A stretch of DNA of 64,000 bases from JASLDZ01 sp965199975 (GTDB taxonomy: Bacteria; Pseudomonadota; Alphaproteobacteria; Caulobacterales; Caulobacteraceae): the NCBI GenBank assembly GCA_965199975.1, contig OZ241340.1, positions 2,294,001 to 2,358,000 of the forward strand, written 5' to 3'. Positions within the stretch are counted from its first letter, which is position 1. Each line of letters begins with the position of its first letter. A program made the translations under genes and the position numbers. Shown here piece after piece: positions 1 through 9,008 of this stretch. Under the pieces are notes generated by a model that was not told the DNA's origin, made no database searches, and saw only the letters and a list, made by a program, of their open reading frames with translations.

Positions 1-704
1 TCTTCTTCCTGTGGCTGTGCTATTATCTGCTGCAGGAGAACAAGCGCGAAGGCTACCCCATGTATTCGCCCGAAGGCGGCCGCGAACTGGGCTTCCCGGA
101 ACCTCCTGGCCCGAAGACATACGAGACGTTCCATGACGGGCTCGTCACCCTGCCCAACAATCGTCCTCTCCGGAAGCTTGCGCTGGAACCGCTGTTCTTC
201 TTCCCCGGCGCCCCGCTCACGCCCACGGGCGATCCCATGGTCGATGCCGTGGGCCCAGCCAGCTTCGCCCAGCGCGCCACCACGCCGCTGCTCACCTGGA
301 ACGGCGAGGCGCTGGTGCGGCCGCTGCGCGACGTGGCCCAGCACTGGAGCATTGATAAGAACGATCCGGATCCGCGCGGCATGCTCGTGTTCGGAGCCGA
401 CAAGAGGCTCGCGGGCGAAGTTGTCGACGTGTGGATCGATCAGACCACCATGATCATCCGCTACCTGGAGGTGGCGCTGGCCTGGGACACCGCCGACCAC
501 GTGATGCTGCCCATGGCCATGACCTGGATCAACGGCCCCAAGCGGCGCATCTCCACCCGCGCGGTGATGGCCGGCCAGTTCGCCAAGGCGCCGCGGCTTT
601 CCAGCCGCGACACAATAACCGCTCGCGAAGAGGACCAGGTAAGCGCTTACTTCGCCTCGGGTTTCCTCTACGCCACGCCCCAGCGTTCCGAGCCTCTGAT
701 CTGA
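1..704 (+). CDS. puhA: Photosynthetic reaction centre H subunit (partial, 5' end outside window)
   Basis: The H subunit caps the cytoplasmic face of the type II reaction centre and helps proton delivery to QB. The reading frame is open from base 3. It begins inside the single transmembrane helix (FFLWLCYYLL) and continues with the typical KREGYP junction, then the cytoplasmic PRC-barrel-like domain ending RSEPLI. About 233 residues are present. The N-terminal tail and the start of the helix lie upstream. It heads a run of photosynthesis genes on the same strand, with puhB starting 8 bases after its stop. The start is outside the window; the in-frame ATG at 60 is internal. Confidence 0.94.
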   Translation, partial: FFLWLCYYLLQENKREGYPMYSPEGGRELGFPEPPGPKTYETFHDGLVTLPNNRPLRKLALEPLFFFPGAPLTPTGDPMVDAVGPASFAQRATTPLLTWNGEALVRPLRDVAQHWSIDKNDPDPRGMLVFGADKRLAGEVVDVWIDQTTMIIRYLEVALAWDTADHVMLPMAMTWINGPKRRISTRAVMAGQFAKAPRLSSRDTITAREEDQVSAYFASGFLYATPQRSEPLI

Positions 705-712
705 GCCCCGCC

Positions 713-1435
713 ATGCGCCTCGCCGTCCGCACCGCACCGCCCGTCAGCCTCAAGGGCGAGCCCCTCCGGGGCCTTCCCGGCCCTCTTCCCGAAGGCGAGA
801 CCATGCTCTGGCAAGGCGCGCCCGACTGGAAGGCGCTGGCCGTGCGCGCCTTCCACGTGCGCGCGGCCGTGGGGCTGGCGATGGCCATGGCGGCTGCGAG
901 CGCGATCGGCGCGATCGCGGGGCACATGCCGCCTGCACGCATCTTCGCCGCTCTGGTCGGGCCGCTCCTGGCCGGTGGAGCGCTGGCGGGCCTTTTGGCC
1001 TTCTCGGCATGGATCAACGCGCGCGTGTCGATCTACACGGTGACGAGCCGGCGCGTGGTGATGCGGATCGGCTTGGCCATCCCGCTCATCATCAACCTCC
1101 CGTTCCGCGAGATCGCCGATGTGAGCCTGGCCGAGCACCCCGACGGCTCGGGAGACGTAGCTCTGGCCTGCGCAAAGGACGCGCGCCGCCTCAGCGTGCT
1201 GATGCTGTGGCCGCACGTCCGTCCCAACCGCCTGACCCGTCCGCAGCCCGTGCTGCGGTGCGTGCCCGACGCGCACCGGGCCGCCGCAGCGCTGGTGGGC
1301 GCCATGCGCACCGCCGCCGCCGAGAGCCCCGACATCGTCGAGGCCGAGCACCCCGCCGCCCCCGTACGTCGCCCGGCCTCTGCGCGGCCGCGGCTGGTCC
1401 CTTCCCCCGTCGGCTCGGCGCGGGAGACCGCCTGA
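713..1435 (+). CDS. puhB: Photosynthetic complex assembly protein PuhB (PH-domain membrane protein)
   Basis: PuhB assists reaction-centre assembly. The 240-residue product has two hydrophobic segments (about residues 45-65 and 75-100), followed by a bPH2-like domain with the pattern YTVTSRRVVMRIG. That pattern is typical of PuhB and related PH-domain membrane proteins. The ATG at 713 follows the puhA stop by 8 bases and excludes an unrelated open extension upstream. The C-terminal 40 residues are Pro/Ala/Arg-rich and probably disordered. The stop overlaps the puhC start (TGATG). Identification rests on domain pattern plus puhA context. Confidence 0.92.
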   Translation: MRLAVRTAPPVSLKGEPLRGLPGPLPEGETMLWQGAPDWKALAVRAFHVRAAVGLAMAMAAASAIGAIAGHMPPARIFAALVGPLLAGGALAGLLAFSAWINARVSIYTVTSRRVVMRIGLAIPLIINLPFREIADVSLAEHPDGSGDVALACAKDARRLSVLMLWPHVRPNRLTRPQPVLRCVPDAHRAAAALVGAMRTAAAESPDIVEAEHPAAPVRRPASARPRLVPSPVGSARETA

Positions 1436-1875
1436 TGTCGGCCTTCGACCGGCCCATCCCCATGTCGGTCGTCATCGGCGGCGGCCTTCTGATGAGCGTG
1501 GCGATCGGCGTCACCGCGCTCGCCCACAACGCCATCGCGCATGCGCCGCCGCGCACCCCCAATGTGGATGCGAGCCGCCTGCTCCTGGCGCGCGAGGCGC
1601 CTGACGGGGTGCTGACGCTGGCTGGGCTGGACGGGCGCACCCTGCGCACCTTCCCCGCCGGCGGCGACAGCTTCCTGCGCAGCGTGGTGGAGAAGCTCGA
1701 CGTGGACCGCGACGCCCAGCACGTGCCGGGCGACCCGCCGATCCGGCTGGTGCGCTGGACCACGGGCCGCCTCTCCATGGTCGACCCCGCCACCGGCCGC
1801 GACATCTCGCTCGACAGCTTCGGCCCCGGCAACGCCGCCGACGCCGCTTCGCTGCTCACCGCGAGGGGCGCATGA
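1435..1875 (+). CDS. puhC: Photosynthetic complex assembly protein PuhC
   Basis: PuhC is needed for normal levels of reaction centre and LH1. This 146-residue protein has one N-terminal transmembrane segment (about residues 10-32) and a periplasmic domain containing DGRTLRTFPAGGDSFLRSVV and FGPGNAADAASLL, as in PuhC proteins of other alphaproteobacteria. The ATG overlaps the puhB stop by one base (TGATG) and the end overlaps the next gene by four bases (ATGA). Tight coupling supports the assignment. Confidence 0.9.
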   Translation: MSAFDRPIPMSVVIGGGLLMSVAIGVTALAHNAIAHAPPRTPNVDASRLLLAREAPDGVLTLAGLDGRTLRTFPAGGDSFLRSVVEKLDVDRDAQHVPGDPPIRLVRWTTGRLSMVDPATGRDISLDSFGPGNAADAASLLTARGA

Positions 1876-2153
1876 GCCGGCGCCGCGTCACCGCCCCGTG
1901 CACGCTGGACATCGAGGTCTCGGCCGACAGCGTGCATGCGCATGTGGCGCTGGACGGGGTGGAGGTGGGCCCGGGCGACAAGGTGCAGGTGCACGGCGCT
2001 CCGGCGCGCGTCGCCTTCGGGGAAAGGCTGCAGTTGCAGCGCATGGCCACCGTGACCCGCGCAGGCCCGCTCGAACGGATCTGGACGCGAACCGCCGCAC
2101 GTTTCGAGCTCACCGAGCTGTTCGAAGTCAGCTTCTCGCCGGGAGGGCTGTGA
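1872..2153 (+). CDS. Small conserved protein between puhC and acsF
   Basis: A 93-residue soluble protein with no obvious signal or membrane segment. The sequence reads as a compact beta-rich domain (HVALDGVEVGPGDKVQVHG, then FGERLQLQRMATVTR). It overlaps puhC by four bases and acsF by one base (TGATG), so it is co-translated with both. A small gene at this place occurs in puh clusters of some aerobic phototrophs, but I know of no defined function. A role in cyclase or reaction-centre assembly is inference from position. Confidence 0.8.
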   Translation: MSRRRVTAPCTLDIEVSADSVHAHVALDGVEVGPGDKVQVHGAPARVAFGERLQLQRMATVTRAGPLERIWTRTAARFELTELFEVSFSPGGL

Positions 2154-3238
2154 TGAGCGCCACAGCCACACTGCCCGGGGAGTTCGCCGCGCCGCCCGCG
2201 CTCGACACCACCGCCCACGCCGCCCACGATACGGTGCTCAGCCCGCGCTTCTACACCACCGACTTCGCCGAGCTCGACAGGACCGATGTGACGCCGGTGC
2301 GCCGCGAGTGGGACGCGCTGATCGCCGAACTGGCCGAAGATCAGAACCGCACCCACTTCCGCCGCACCGCAGACTGGGAGCGCATCTCGCTCGACGATCT
2401 GGAGCCCGAGTTGCGGCGCGAGTTCACCGACTTCCTGGTCAGCTCGCTCACCGCCGAATTCTCGGGCTGCGTGCTCTACAGCGAAATGAAGAAGCGCGCC
2501 ACCAACCCAGACATCAAGGCGCTGTTCAGCTATATGAGCCGCGACGAGGCCCGCCACGCCGGCTTCATTAACGACGCCCTGCAGGAGTTCGGCATCGGCG
2601 TCGACCTCAGCTTCCTGACCAAGACCAAGAAGTACACCTTCTTCAAGCCCAAGTTCATCTTCTACGCGACCTACCTGTCGGAAAAGATCGGCTACGCCCG
2701 CTACATCACCATCTTCCGCCACCTGCAGCGTAATCCCGACAAGCGCTTCCACCCGATCTTCAAGTGGTTCGAGCGCTGGTGCGCCGACGAGTTCCGCCAC
2801 GGCGAGGCCTTCGCGCTCCTCATGCGCTCCGACCCCAAGCTGACCTCGGGGCTGAACCGGCTGTGGATCCGCTTCTTCGTACTGGCGGTGTTCGCCACCA
2901 TGTACGTGCGCGACCACGCGCGACCGGCCTTCCACAAGGGCCTAGGGATCGACCCGACCGACTACGACTTCAAGGTGTTCCGGCTGACGAGCGAGATCTC
3001 GCGCCAGGTCTTCCCCGTGACGCTCGACCTCGACCGGCCAGGCTTCAAAGCCGGGTTGCAGCGGCTGGCCACGCTCTCCGCACGGATGGACGCCGCCAAG
3101 CGGCGCGGCGGTCCGCTCGCCGCCATCGCCCGCGCCGGCCTGATCCTGCAGGCGGGCGTCACCTTCGCCAGCCTCTTCCTCGCCCGCGCCGAGCGCCACG
3201 AGCTGCCGGCGCATATCGGCCTGGCCCCGGTGTGGTAG
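2153..3238 (+). CDS. acsF: Aerobic Mg-protoporphyrin IX monomethyl ester (oxidative) cyclase
   Basis: AcsF is the diiron, oxygen-dependent cyclase that forms ring E of bacteriochlorophyll. The 361-residue length is normal. Ferritin-like metal ligands are visible: E102 in TAEFSG, E132 and H135 in DEARH, and E213 and H216 in CADEFRHGEAF; E177 in LSEKIGY is a further candidate. The ATG at 2153 overlaps the preceding stop. Using this enzyme rather than, or besides, anaerobic BchE fits an aerobic phototroph. The gene is followed after 10 bases by the puhE fusion gene. Confidence 0.97.
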   Translation: MSATATLPGEFAAPPALDTTAHAAHDTVLSPRFYTTDFAELDRTDVTPVRREWDALIAELAEDQNRTHFRRTADWERISLDDLEPELRREFTDFLVSSLTAEFSGCVLYSEMKKRATNPDIKALFSYMSRDEARHAGFINDALQEFGIGVDLSFLTKTKKYTFFKPKFIFYATYLSEKIGYARYITIFRHLQRNPDKRFHPIFKWFERWCADEFRHGEAFALLMRSDPKLTSGLNRLWIRFFVLAVFATMYVRDHARPAFHKGLGIDPTDYDFKVFRLTSEISRQVFPVTLDLDRPGFKAGLQRLATLSARMDAAKRRGGPLAAIARAGLILQAGVTFASLFLARAERHELPAHIGLAPVW

Positions 3239-3248
3239 GACACAGCAC

Positions 3249-5054
3249 GTGACCTTCCACCTGTACCCCGTGCTTTTCGGCCTCTTCGTCTGGTGGTCGT
3301 CGACCGTCCTGATCGTCTATCTCGACGGCCTGCCGCAGAAGACCTTCAAGTGGAGCCTGATAGGCGCCACCGTGGTGCTCGCCGCCTCGCTTTGGGGGCT
3401 GTGGGCCAGCGCGCGATCGCCCACCGTCGGCGGCGCCTACGCCGCCTTCGCTTCGGGGGTGTTCGCCTGGGGCTGGCAGGAGATCAGCTTCTACATGGGC
3501 GCGGTCACCGGCCCACGGAAACAACCCTGCCCGCAGGGCTGCAGCGGCTGGGCGCACTTCGTCCACGCCATCCAGACCAGCCTGTGGCACGAGCTGGCCA
3601 TCATCGGCTCGGCGGTGGCCATCGCGGCGCTGACCTGGGGCCAGCCGAACCAGATCGGGCTGTGGACCTTTTTGGTGCTGTGGTGGATGCACCAGAGCGC
3701 GAAGCTCAACGTCTTCCTCGGCGTGCGCAACCTGCAGGAGGAGTTCCTTCCCGAGCACCTGACCTTCCTCAAGAGCTTCCTCACCAAGAAGCCGATGAAC
3801 ATGCTGTTCCCGTTTTCGGTGACGATCTCCACGGTGATCACCGCCTGGCTCGTGGCCCGCGCCTTGGCGCCCGGCGCCTCGCCCTTCATCCAGGCGGGCT
3901 TCACCTTCCTGGCCGCCTTCATGGCCTTCGCGGTGCTGGAGCACTGGCTGCTGGTGCTGCCGGTGGACGCCACCAAGGTGTTCGCGCCGGGGCTGAAGAG
4001 CCGCAAGGGGCCGTCCAAGCCGTTCGACGCCGAGGTGGTCGCGGGCTTCCTGGGCGCCGGCAAGACCACCATGATGCGCCGTCTCCTGGCCGAGGCCGAC
4101 CCGGCGGTGAAGACGGTGGTTCTGGTCAACGACTTCGGCGAGCTGGGGCTGGACGGGGCGCGCCTCTCCGGCCAGGGCGCCGAGGTTGTGGAGCTGCCCA
4201 ACGGCTGCATCTGCTGCTCGCTGAAGGCGGACCTGGGGAACCAGCTTAAGGATATCGTCGGCCGCCTCTCGCCCGACCGGGTGCTGATCGAACCCTCCGG
4301 CGTGGCCGACGTGGCCTCGCTGCTGGCGGTGCTGAACAAGCCCGACATCGCGCCCATGCTGCGCAAGCTGGAGGTCACCACGCTGGTGGACGCCGGGGCC
4401 TTTTTGGAGGACCACGCGCGGCTGCCCGACTACTTCCGGGCGCAGGCGCGGCTGTCGCCCACCATCCTCGTCTCCAAGACCGACCTCGCCACCGCCGCCC
4501 AGCGCCGGCTGGTCGAGCACACCCTGCGCGACCTCAACCCCTCGGCCCGGATCGGGGTCGTGCACCACGGCGTGGTGACCGCCGGCGCCGAGCCCGCACC
4601 GGCCCAGCCCAGCGTGCACGCTCATGCCGAGCCTGACCACGGGCACGACCACGCGGGGCATGACCATGCGCACGGGCATGATAATGGCCATGGTCACGGT
4701 CATGGAGAGCGCGTCGGCCACGGCCACGATGCGCTGGGCTTCGTGCAATGGAGCGGGCGGCTGACCGCCGACGCCGTTTCGGTCGACGTGCTGGAGACGC
4801 TGCTGGAGGCGCTGGCCGACGGCGCATACGGCCCGGTGCGCCGCGCCAAGGGCCTGGTGCGCGCGCCCGGCGGCTGGATCGCCTTCGACCTGGCCGGCGG
4901 CCGCGTGAACCTCTCGGCCTGGCTCCCCGCGCCGGGCGAGGCGCCGCGCGCCGCTGTGATCGGCCCCGATCTCGACCTCGCGGCCATCGAAGCCGCCTTC
5001 GCCGCCCTGGGCCGCCCGGCCCAGACCTCTCCCGTCCTCACCCAAGCCGCGTGA
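3249..5054 (+). CDS. puhE: PuhE fused to a CobW/COG0523 (G3E) metal-binding GTPase
   Basis: A 601-residue fusion with a GTG start. Residues 1-245 are a PuhE/DUF3623 membrane protein with about seven hydrophobic segments and the conserved WGWQEISFYMGAVTGPRK and WWMHQSAKLNVFLGVRN motifs. A GTPase of the CobW family follows almost at once: Walker A GFLGAGKTT at 266-274, the CICC metal motif at 320-323, IEPSG at 347-351 and SKTD at 409-412. A His-rich stretch with 14 His lies at 457-493, followed by a CobW C-terminal-like domain to the end. Normal PuhE ends near the fusion point. COG0523 proteins insert or allocate metals. The gene lies between acsF and hemA, so supplying metal to the cyclase or to a tetrapyrrole enzyme is plausible but not shown. 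Confidence 0.93.
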   Translation: MTFHLYPVLFGLFVWWSSTVLIVYLDGLPQKTFKWSLIGATVVLAASLWGLWASARSPTVGGAYAAFASGVFAWGWQEISFYMGAVTGPRKQPCPQGCSGWAHFVHAIQTSLWHELAIIGSAVAIAALTWGQPNQIGLWTFLVLWWMHQSAKLNVFLGVRNLQEEFLPEHLTFLKSFLTKKPMNMLFPFSVTISTVITAWLVARALAPGASPFIQAGFTFLAAFMAFAVLEHWLLVLPVDATKVFAPGLKSRKGPSKPFDAEVVAGFLGAGKTTMMRRLLAEADPAVKTVVLVNDFGELGLDGARLSGQGAEVVELPNGCICCSLKADLGNQLKDIVGRLSPDRVLIEPSGVADVASLLAVLNKPDIAPMLRKLEVTTLVDAGAFLEDHARLPDYFRAQARLSPTILVSKTDLATAAQRRLVEHTLRDLNPSARIGVVHHGVVTAGAEPAPAQPSVHAHAEPDHGHDHAGHDHAHGHDNGHGHGHGERVGHGHDALGFVQWSGRLTADAVSVDVLETLLEALADGAYGPVRRAKGLVRAPGGWIAFDLAGGRVNLSAWLPAPGEAPRAAVIGPDLDLAAIEAAFAALGRPAQTSPVLTQAA

Positions 5055-5062
5055 TCGCCGCC

Positions 5063-6298
5063 ATGAGCACCCCCTACCTCGACGCCTTCGAAGCCGCCGT
5101 CGCCAAGGTGAAGGACGAGGGCCGCTACCGCGTCTTCGCCGACATGAAGCGCCACCGCGGGCACTTCCCCCGCGCCACCTGGACGCGGGAGAACGGCTCG
5201 GAGAGCGAGGTCGTGGTGTGGTGCTCCAACGACTACCTCGGCCAGGGCCAGAACCCGGTGGTGGTTGAGGCCATGATGACCGCCCTGGACGAGGCGGGCA
5301 CGGGCTCGGGCGGCACGCGCAACATCTCGGGCACCACCCACTGGCACGTGCAGTTGGAGCACGAGTTGGCCGACCTGCACGGCAAGGGCGCGGCGCTGCT
5401 GTTCACCTCCGGCTACGTGGCCAACGAGGCGGCGCTGTCGACACTGGCGGCCATCCTCCCCGGCCTGGTGATCTTCTCGGACTCCGAGAACCACGCCTCG
5501 ATGATCGCGGGCATCAGGAACGGCCGCGGCGAGCGGCACATCTACCGCCACAACGACCTCGACCACCTGGAGGCGCTGCTGGCCTCGGCGCCCGCCAACG
5601 TCCCCAAGCTGATCGCCTTCGAGAGCGTCTATTCGATGGACGGCGACATGAGCGACATCGCCGCCACCATCGCGCTCGCCAAGAAGTACAACGCCCTCAC
5701 CTACCTGGACGAGGTGCACGCGGTGGGCATGTACGGCAAGCGCGGGGCGGGCGTGGCCGAGCGCGACGGCGTGATGGGCGACATCGACATCGTCGAGGGT
5801 ACGCTGGGCAAGGCCTTCGGCGTCATGGGCGGTTACATCGCCGCGGCGCCCGCGGTGGTCGACGCCATCCGCTCGTTCGCCTCCGGGTTCATCTTCACCA
5901 CCTCCATGCCGCCGGCGCTGGCGGCGGGCGCGGCGGCTTCGATCCGTTGGCTCAAGCAGCACCCCGAGATGCGCGACCGCCACCAGGAGCGCGCCGCCAC
6001 CCTCAAGCGCCGCTTCCGCGAGGCGGGCCTGCCGGTGATGGCCAGCTCGACCAGCCACATCGTGCCTGTGCTGGTGGGCGACCCCGTGCACACCAAGCTG
6101 GTCTCCGACATGCTGCTGGAGGACCACGGCATCTACGTGCAGCCGATCAACTACCCCACCGTGCCTCGTGGCGCGGAGCGCCTGCGCTTCACGCCCACCC
6201 CCTTCCATACCGACGGCATGCTGGACTCGCTCGTCGGCGCGATGGACGCGCTGTGGAGCCGCTGCAACGTCGCGCGCATGGGCGGCGTCGCGGCGTAG
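5063..6298 (+). CDS. hemA: 5-aminolevulinate synthase (photosynthesis-cluster copy)
   Basis: PLP enzyme condensing glycine and succinyl-CoA to 5-aminolevulinate, the entry step of alphaproteobacterial tetrapyrrole synthesis. The 411 residues include VVWCSNDYLG, the GSGGTRNISGT substrate motif, YLDEVHAVG and GTLGKAFG with the PLP lysine at residue 250. The ATG at 5063 starts 8 bases after the puhE fusion gene; an open extension upstream is only the other frame of that gene. It is the last gene of the photosynthesis run and is closely related to a second copy at 15503-16741. Confidence 0.97.
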   Translation: MSTPYLDAFEAAVAKVKDEGRYRVFADMKRHRGHFPRATWTRENGSESEVVVWCSNDYLGQGQNPVVVEAMMTALDEAGTGSGGTRNISGTTHWHVQLEHELADLHGKGAALLFTSGYVANEAALSTLAAILPGLVIFSDSENHASMIAGIRNGRGERHIYRHNDLDHLEALLASAPANVPKLIAFESVYSMDGDMSDIAATIALAKKYNALTYLDEVHAVGMYGKRGAGVAERDGVMGDIDIVEGTLGKAFGVMGGYIAAAPAVVDAIRSFASGFIFTTSMPPALAAGAAASIRWLKQHPEMRDRHQERAATLKRRFREAGLPVMASSTSHIVPVLVGDPVHTKLVSDMLLEDHGIYVQPINYPTVPRGAERLRFTPTPFHTDGMLDSLVGAMDALWSRCNVARMGGVAA

Positions 6299-6322
6299 TG
6301 CGCGCCCTGCCTTTTCCGCGGT

Positions 6323-6340
6323 TCCCGGCGAACGCCGGGA
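6323..6340. repeat. Short palindromic intergenic repeat, copy 1
   Basis: An 8-bp perfect stem TCCCGGCG/CGCCGGGA with a 2-base loop, followed by ATCCAGG. It belongs to a family of similar hairpins elsewhere in the window (near 13255, 25734, 33238 and 33322), all in intergenic DNA. It lies between the convergent ends of hemA and the GH15 gene and could act as a transcription end. Confidence 0.7.
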
Positions 6341-6465
6341 TCCAGGTTTAGAAGCTTGCGCCTGGGATAGCGCTAAAGGTCCTGCGCCGCCCTTTCGTCG
6401 ATCGCTTGAGCTGGGGTCCTGGCAGTCGCCGGAAAACTCGGAGGCAGGCGGAAAAGGCGGGCGGC

Positions 6466-8856
6466 CTACGGCGACGCCACGGCCCCTGCGGTCGCATAGC
6501 GCTGCGCCACTTGGTCGTAGCGATCCCACACCCGCCCGTCGGCCAGAGAGCGCAGCAGCTTGAGGTACTCGGCGTGCGACCACGCGAGAGGCGTGGCCGA
6601 GCCCGTGCCCTGGCCAGGCGGCTCGCTCCCGCCGCTGGCGCCCACGCCGTCGTAGACCTGCTCGGGGATCATCAGGCCGGCGTTGGCGAACAGCTCCATG
6701 GCATGGGCATAGGTGTCGCGGATACGCGTGCGCTCGGCGAGCGACAGCGGCCCGGCGAGGGTGGCGCGCGCCACCTCGTAGGTCCCGCGTTCGCCGGTGA
6801 AGATCGGCCACACCCGGCCGCGCTGGGTGGGGCTGTCGCGGCCGGAGGGCGTGACGCCGCCGAAGCCGCGGCCCGTGGCGGTGTCCTCGCCGTAGCCGTC
6901 CCAGCCGTAGCGCCGCCATCCGGGATACTCACCGGTCTGGCCCGGAAAGCGGAACAGGTAGTGGATGCGCGCCTCCTGCGGCAGCGAGGTGTCGTCGATC
7001 TCGGGAAGGCTGGCGGTGATCGAGGGCGCATCGGCCCGGCGCACGCCGTAGCGCACCAGCTCGAGGAAGCCCGCGTCCAGCATCCGGTCTTGCGCGACCG
7101 ACGGCTTGCCGTTGCGCCCGTTCACCTCGCTGTGCCCGTCGGGCCGGCCATCGGGGGAGATGCGCTCGAAGTAGCGATGGTGGCCGTAGGCCCCGTCGGT
7201 GGTGAACATGGTGCGCTCGACGCCGGCCGAGTATCCGTCGGCGGCGGTGCGATAGCGGGCGGCGCCCAGCCCATCGCCCGCAGCATCCGCCAGATCGGCG
7301 GCGGCGACCAGGCCGGTGATCTCGGCCGCGGTGGTGGACGGCGAAAAGCCCGGCTGCTCCTCCCATCGCTCGGTCTGGGTCTTCGGCGGCGTGACGAGCC
7401 CCTGGTTCACCGTGCCCTTGGTGAAGTCTACCTCACCGCCGGCCACCAGGAAGTCGGCCGCGGGCCTGAGGCTCGAGCGGTAGAGCGCGGTGGCGTGCGC
7501 CTTGGTGATCCAGCCGGCGCGCAAGAGCTTGTCGGCCAGCATGATCGGCATGGCGCTCTGGTCCAGCTGCACGCTGGTCCACTCGGGCGTGCCGTCCACG
7601 TGGGTCTTCTGCAAAAACCAGCCGGAGGCGCCACGATTGCCGGGCGTGCCCGGCCGCACCTGCACGGTGTGCAGGTAGTCGAGCGCCTTGACCGGCGTCT
7701 CACGGTCGCCCAGCGCCATCAAGGCGGAGGCCACCTGGTAGAAGTCGCGCGGCCACACCGCCTTGTAGCCGGTCTGCACCTCGGTCGCCTGCACGAGCGT
7801 GCCCCACGGGTTGGAGAGCGAGGCGATCAGCGCGCCGGGATAGGTCTTGTCCTCCTGCGCCTTGAGCACCATCGCGCTGGCGTAGGCCAGCCTGCCGCCG
7901 TCCCCCGCCTGCGCCGCCACCCGCGGCAGCTCCGACAGCCCGTCGAGATAGTCGGCCCAGCCCGGCCGGCCGTGGCCGCCCTCGTAGGCGGCGCGCACAG
8001 CCGCGTAGCCGCGCTTCAGCGAGCCCGTGGCCGCCGCGGTCGCCTGCGCCTGGGTGCGGCCGAAGCCCAGCACCACGTCATAGGTGCGCTCGCCGCCGGC
8101 GGGCACGTCGTCCAGCCTGGCCGAGAGCGCCACATTGCCAGTCTGCGCACCGGTGGTGTCGTAGGCGGCCAGCTTGCCGGTGCGCCGCAGCTGCGTCTCG
8201 CCGTCCGAGGCGCCCACGAAGCCCACCGAAGTCGCCACAAAGGGGCGCGAGGCGGCCATCACCAAGTGGGTGTCGCCCTCCCAGGCGTGCAGCACGCCTT
8301 GCGCGGCCTCGGCCTGGTCACCAGGACCCGTTCCCGCCATCTGCGGATCGGCCAGAAGGTAGGGGGTGAGCCGCGCCCCCTTCGACCGTACGATCACCCG
8401 CAGCACCACGGCGTCGGTGTCCGGGTCGGTGAAGACGTGCTTCTCGATCTCGAAGCGGCCGCCCTTGTCGGTGGTGGTCAGCTTGTAGTCGAGCGCACAC
8501 GGGCGGCCTTTCGCGTCGGTGGCGAGGTAGGCGGTGCGCCAGGCCGTGTCGCCGTCCTCGCGGGCGGTGAAGCCGTCGCCGGCCACCGCCACCTGCAGCT
8601 CGCGCAGCTGCGCCTGATGGATCAGGCCAAACATCACCTCGGTGAGCCGCCCCTGCGCCACCGAGAACCACACCTTCGAGCGCGCATGGCCGGCGCCGTA
8701 GGGCGCGTACGACGTGCCGATCCCCGTCTTGCCGGCATAGGCCCAGGTTCCCGGCGCGCCGGGGGCGCCAGGGGCGGTCGCCGCGTGGGCCGCGCCGAGT
8801 CCTCCAGCCGCGGCCCAAAGCCAGGCCGCCGTCGCCGCTCCGCCGCATCGCCGCAT
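6466..8856 (-). CDS. Secreted GH15 glucoamylase/glucodextranase-like glycoside hydrolase
   Basis: A 796-residue enzyme predicted to release glucose from the non-reducing ends of alpha-glucans. An Ala-rich signal peptide (residues 1 to about 27) precedes an N-terminal glucodextranase-like beta domain (about 30-270) and a GH15 (alpha/alpha)6 barrel (about 290-780). Barrel motifs seen are GYKAVWPRDFYQ, ERWEEQPGFSPST with the likely general acid, and IPEQVYDG with the likely general base. I chose the ATG at 8856 because GGGAG lies about 8 bases upstream; an in-frame TTG at 8871 is the alternative. Substrate (starch, dextran or trehalose-like) is not resolved. Confidence 0.93.
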   Translation of the reverse strand: MRRCGGAATAAWLWAAAGGLGAAHAATAPGAPGAPGTWAYAGKTGIGTSYAPYGAGHARSKVWFSVAQGRLTEVMFGLIHQAQLRELQVAVAGDGFTAREDGDTAWRTAYLATDAKGRPCALDYKLTTTDKGGRFEIEKHVFTDPDTDAVVLRVIVRSKGARLTPYLLADPQMAGTGPGDQAEAAQGVLHAWEGDTHLVMAASRPFVATSVGFVGASDGETQLRRTGKLAAYDTTGAQTGNVALSARLDDVPAGGERTYDVVLGFGRTQAQATAAATGSLKRGYAAVRAAYEGGHGRPGWADYLDGLSELPRVAAQAGDGGRLAYASAMVLKAQEDKTYPGALIASLSNPWGTLVQATEVQTGYKAVWPRDFYQVASALMALGDRETPVKALDYLHTVQVRPGTPGNRGASGWFLQKTHVDGTPEWTSVQLDQSAMPIMLADKLLRAGWITKAHATALYRSSLRPAADFLVAGGEVDFTKGTVNQGLVTPPKTQTERWEEQPGFSPSTTAAEITGLVAAADLADAAGDGLGAARYRTAADGYSAGVERTMFTTDGAYGHHRYFERISPDGRPDGHSEVNGRNGKPSVAQDRMLDAGFLELVRYGVRRADAPSITASLPEIDDTSLPQEARIHYLFRFPGQTGEYPGWRRYGWDGYGEDTATGRGFGGVTPSGRDSPTQRGRVWPIFTGERGTYEVARATLAGPLSLAERTRIRDTYAHAMELFANAGLMIPEQVYDGVGASGGSEPPGQGTGSATPLAWSHAEYLKLLRSLADGRVWDRYDQVAQRYATAGAVASP

Positions 8857-9008
8857 CGCCGTCTCTCCCAAGGTCTCGTCTGCGGCGCACGTCGCTACGC
8901 TTCAGGTCGCGCGATCGACAATCGCTGGATGCCGCCATGGTGGCCCCGGCGAAGCGGGAGGATCAAGCGCTCAGGCGTCGCGTTTTACGATCACACACGG
9001 AGGAAGCC

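Noticed and set aside
431..712. N-terminal extension of puhB into puhA
   Set aside because: The sequence before ATG 713 is only the shifted frame of puhA; PuhB-like sequence starts at 713.
3159..5045. Very long minus-strand open frame (628 codons) opposite acsF/puhE
   Set aside because: It is the antisense of a gene with clear family motifs. Long antisense frames are expected at about 70% GC, and its His/Gln/Arg/Gly-rich product resembles no protein.
4700..6919. 739-codon minus-strand open frame opposite hemA
   Set aside because: Antisense shadow of 5-aminolevulinate synthase; low-complexity composition.
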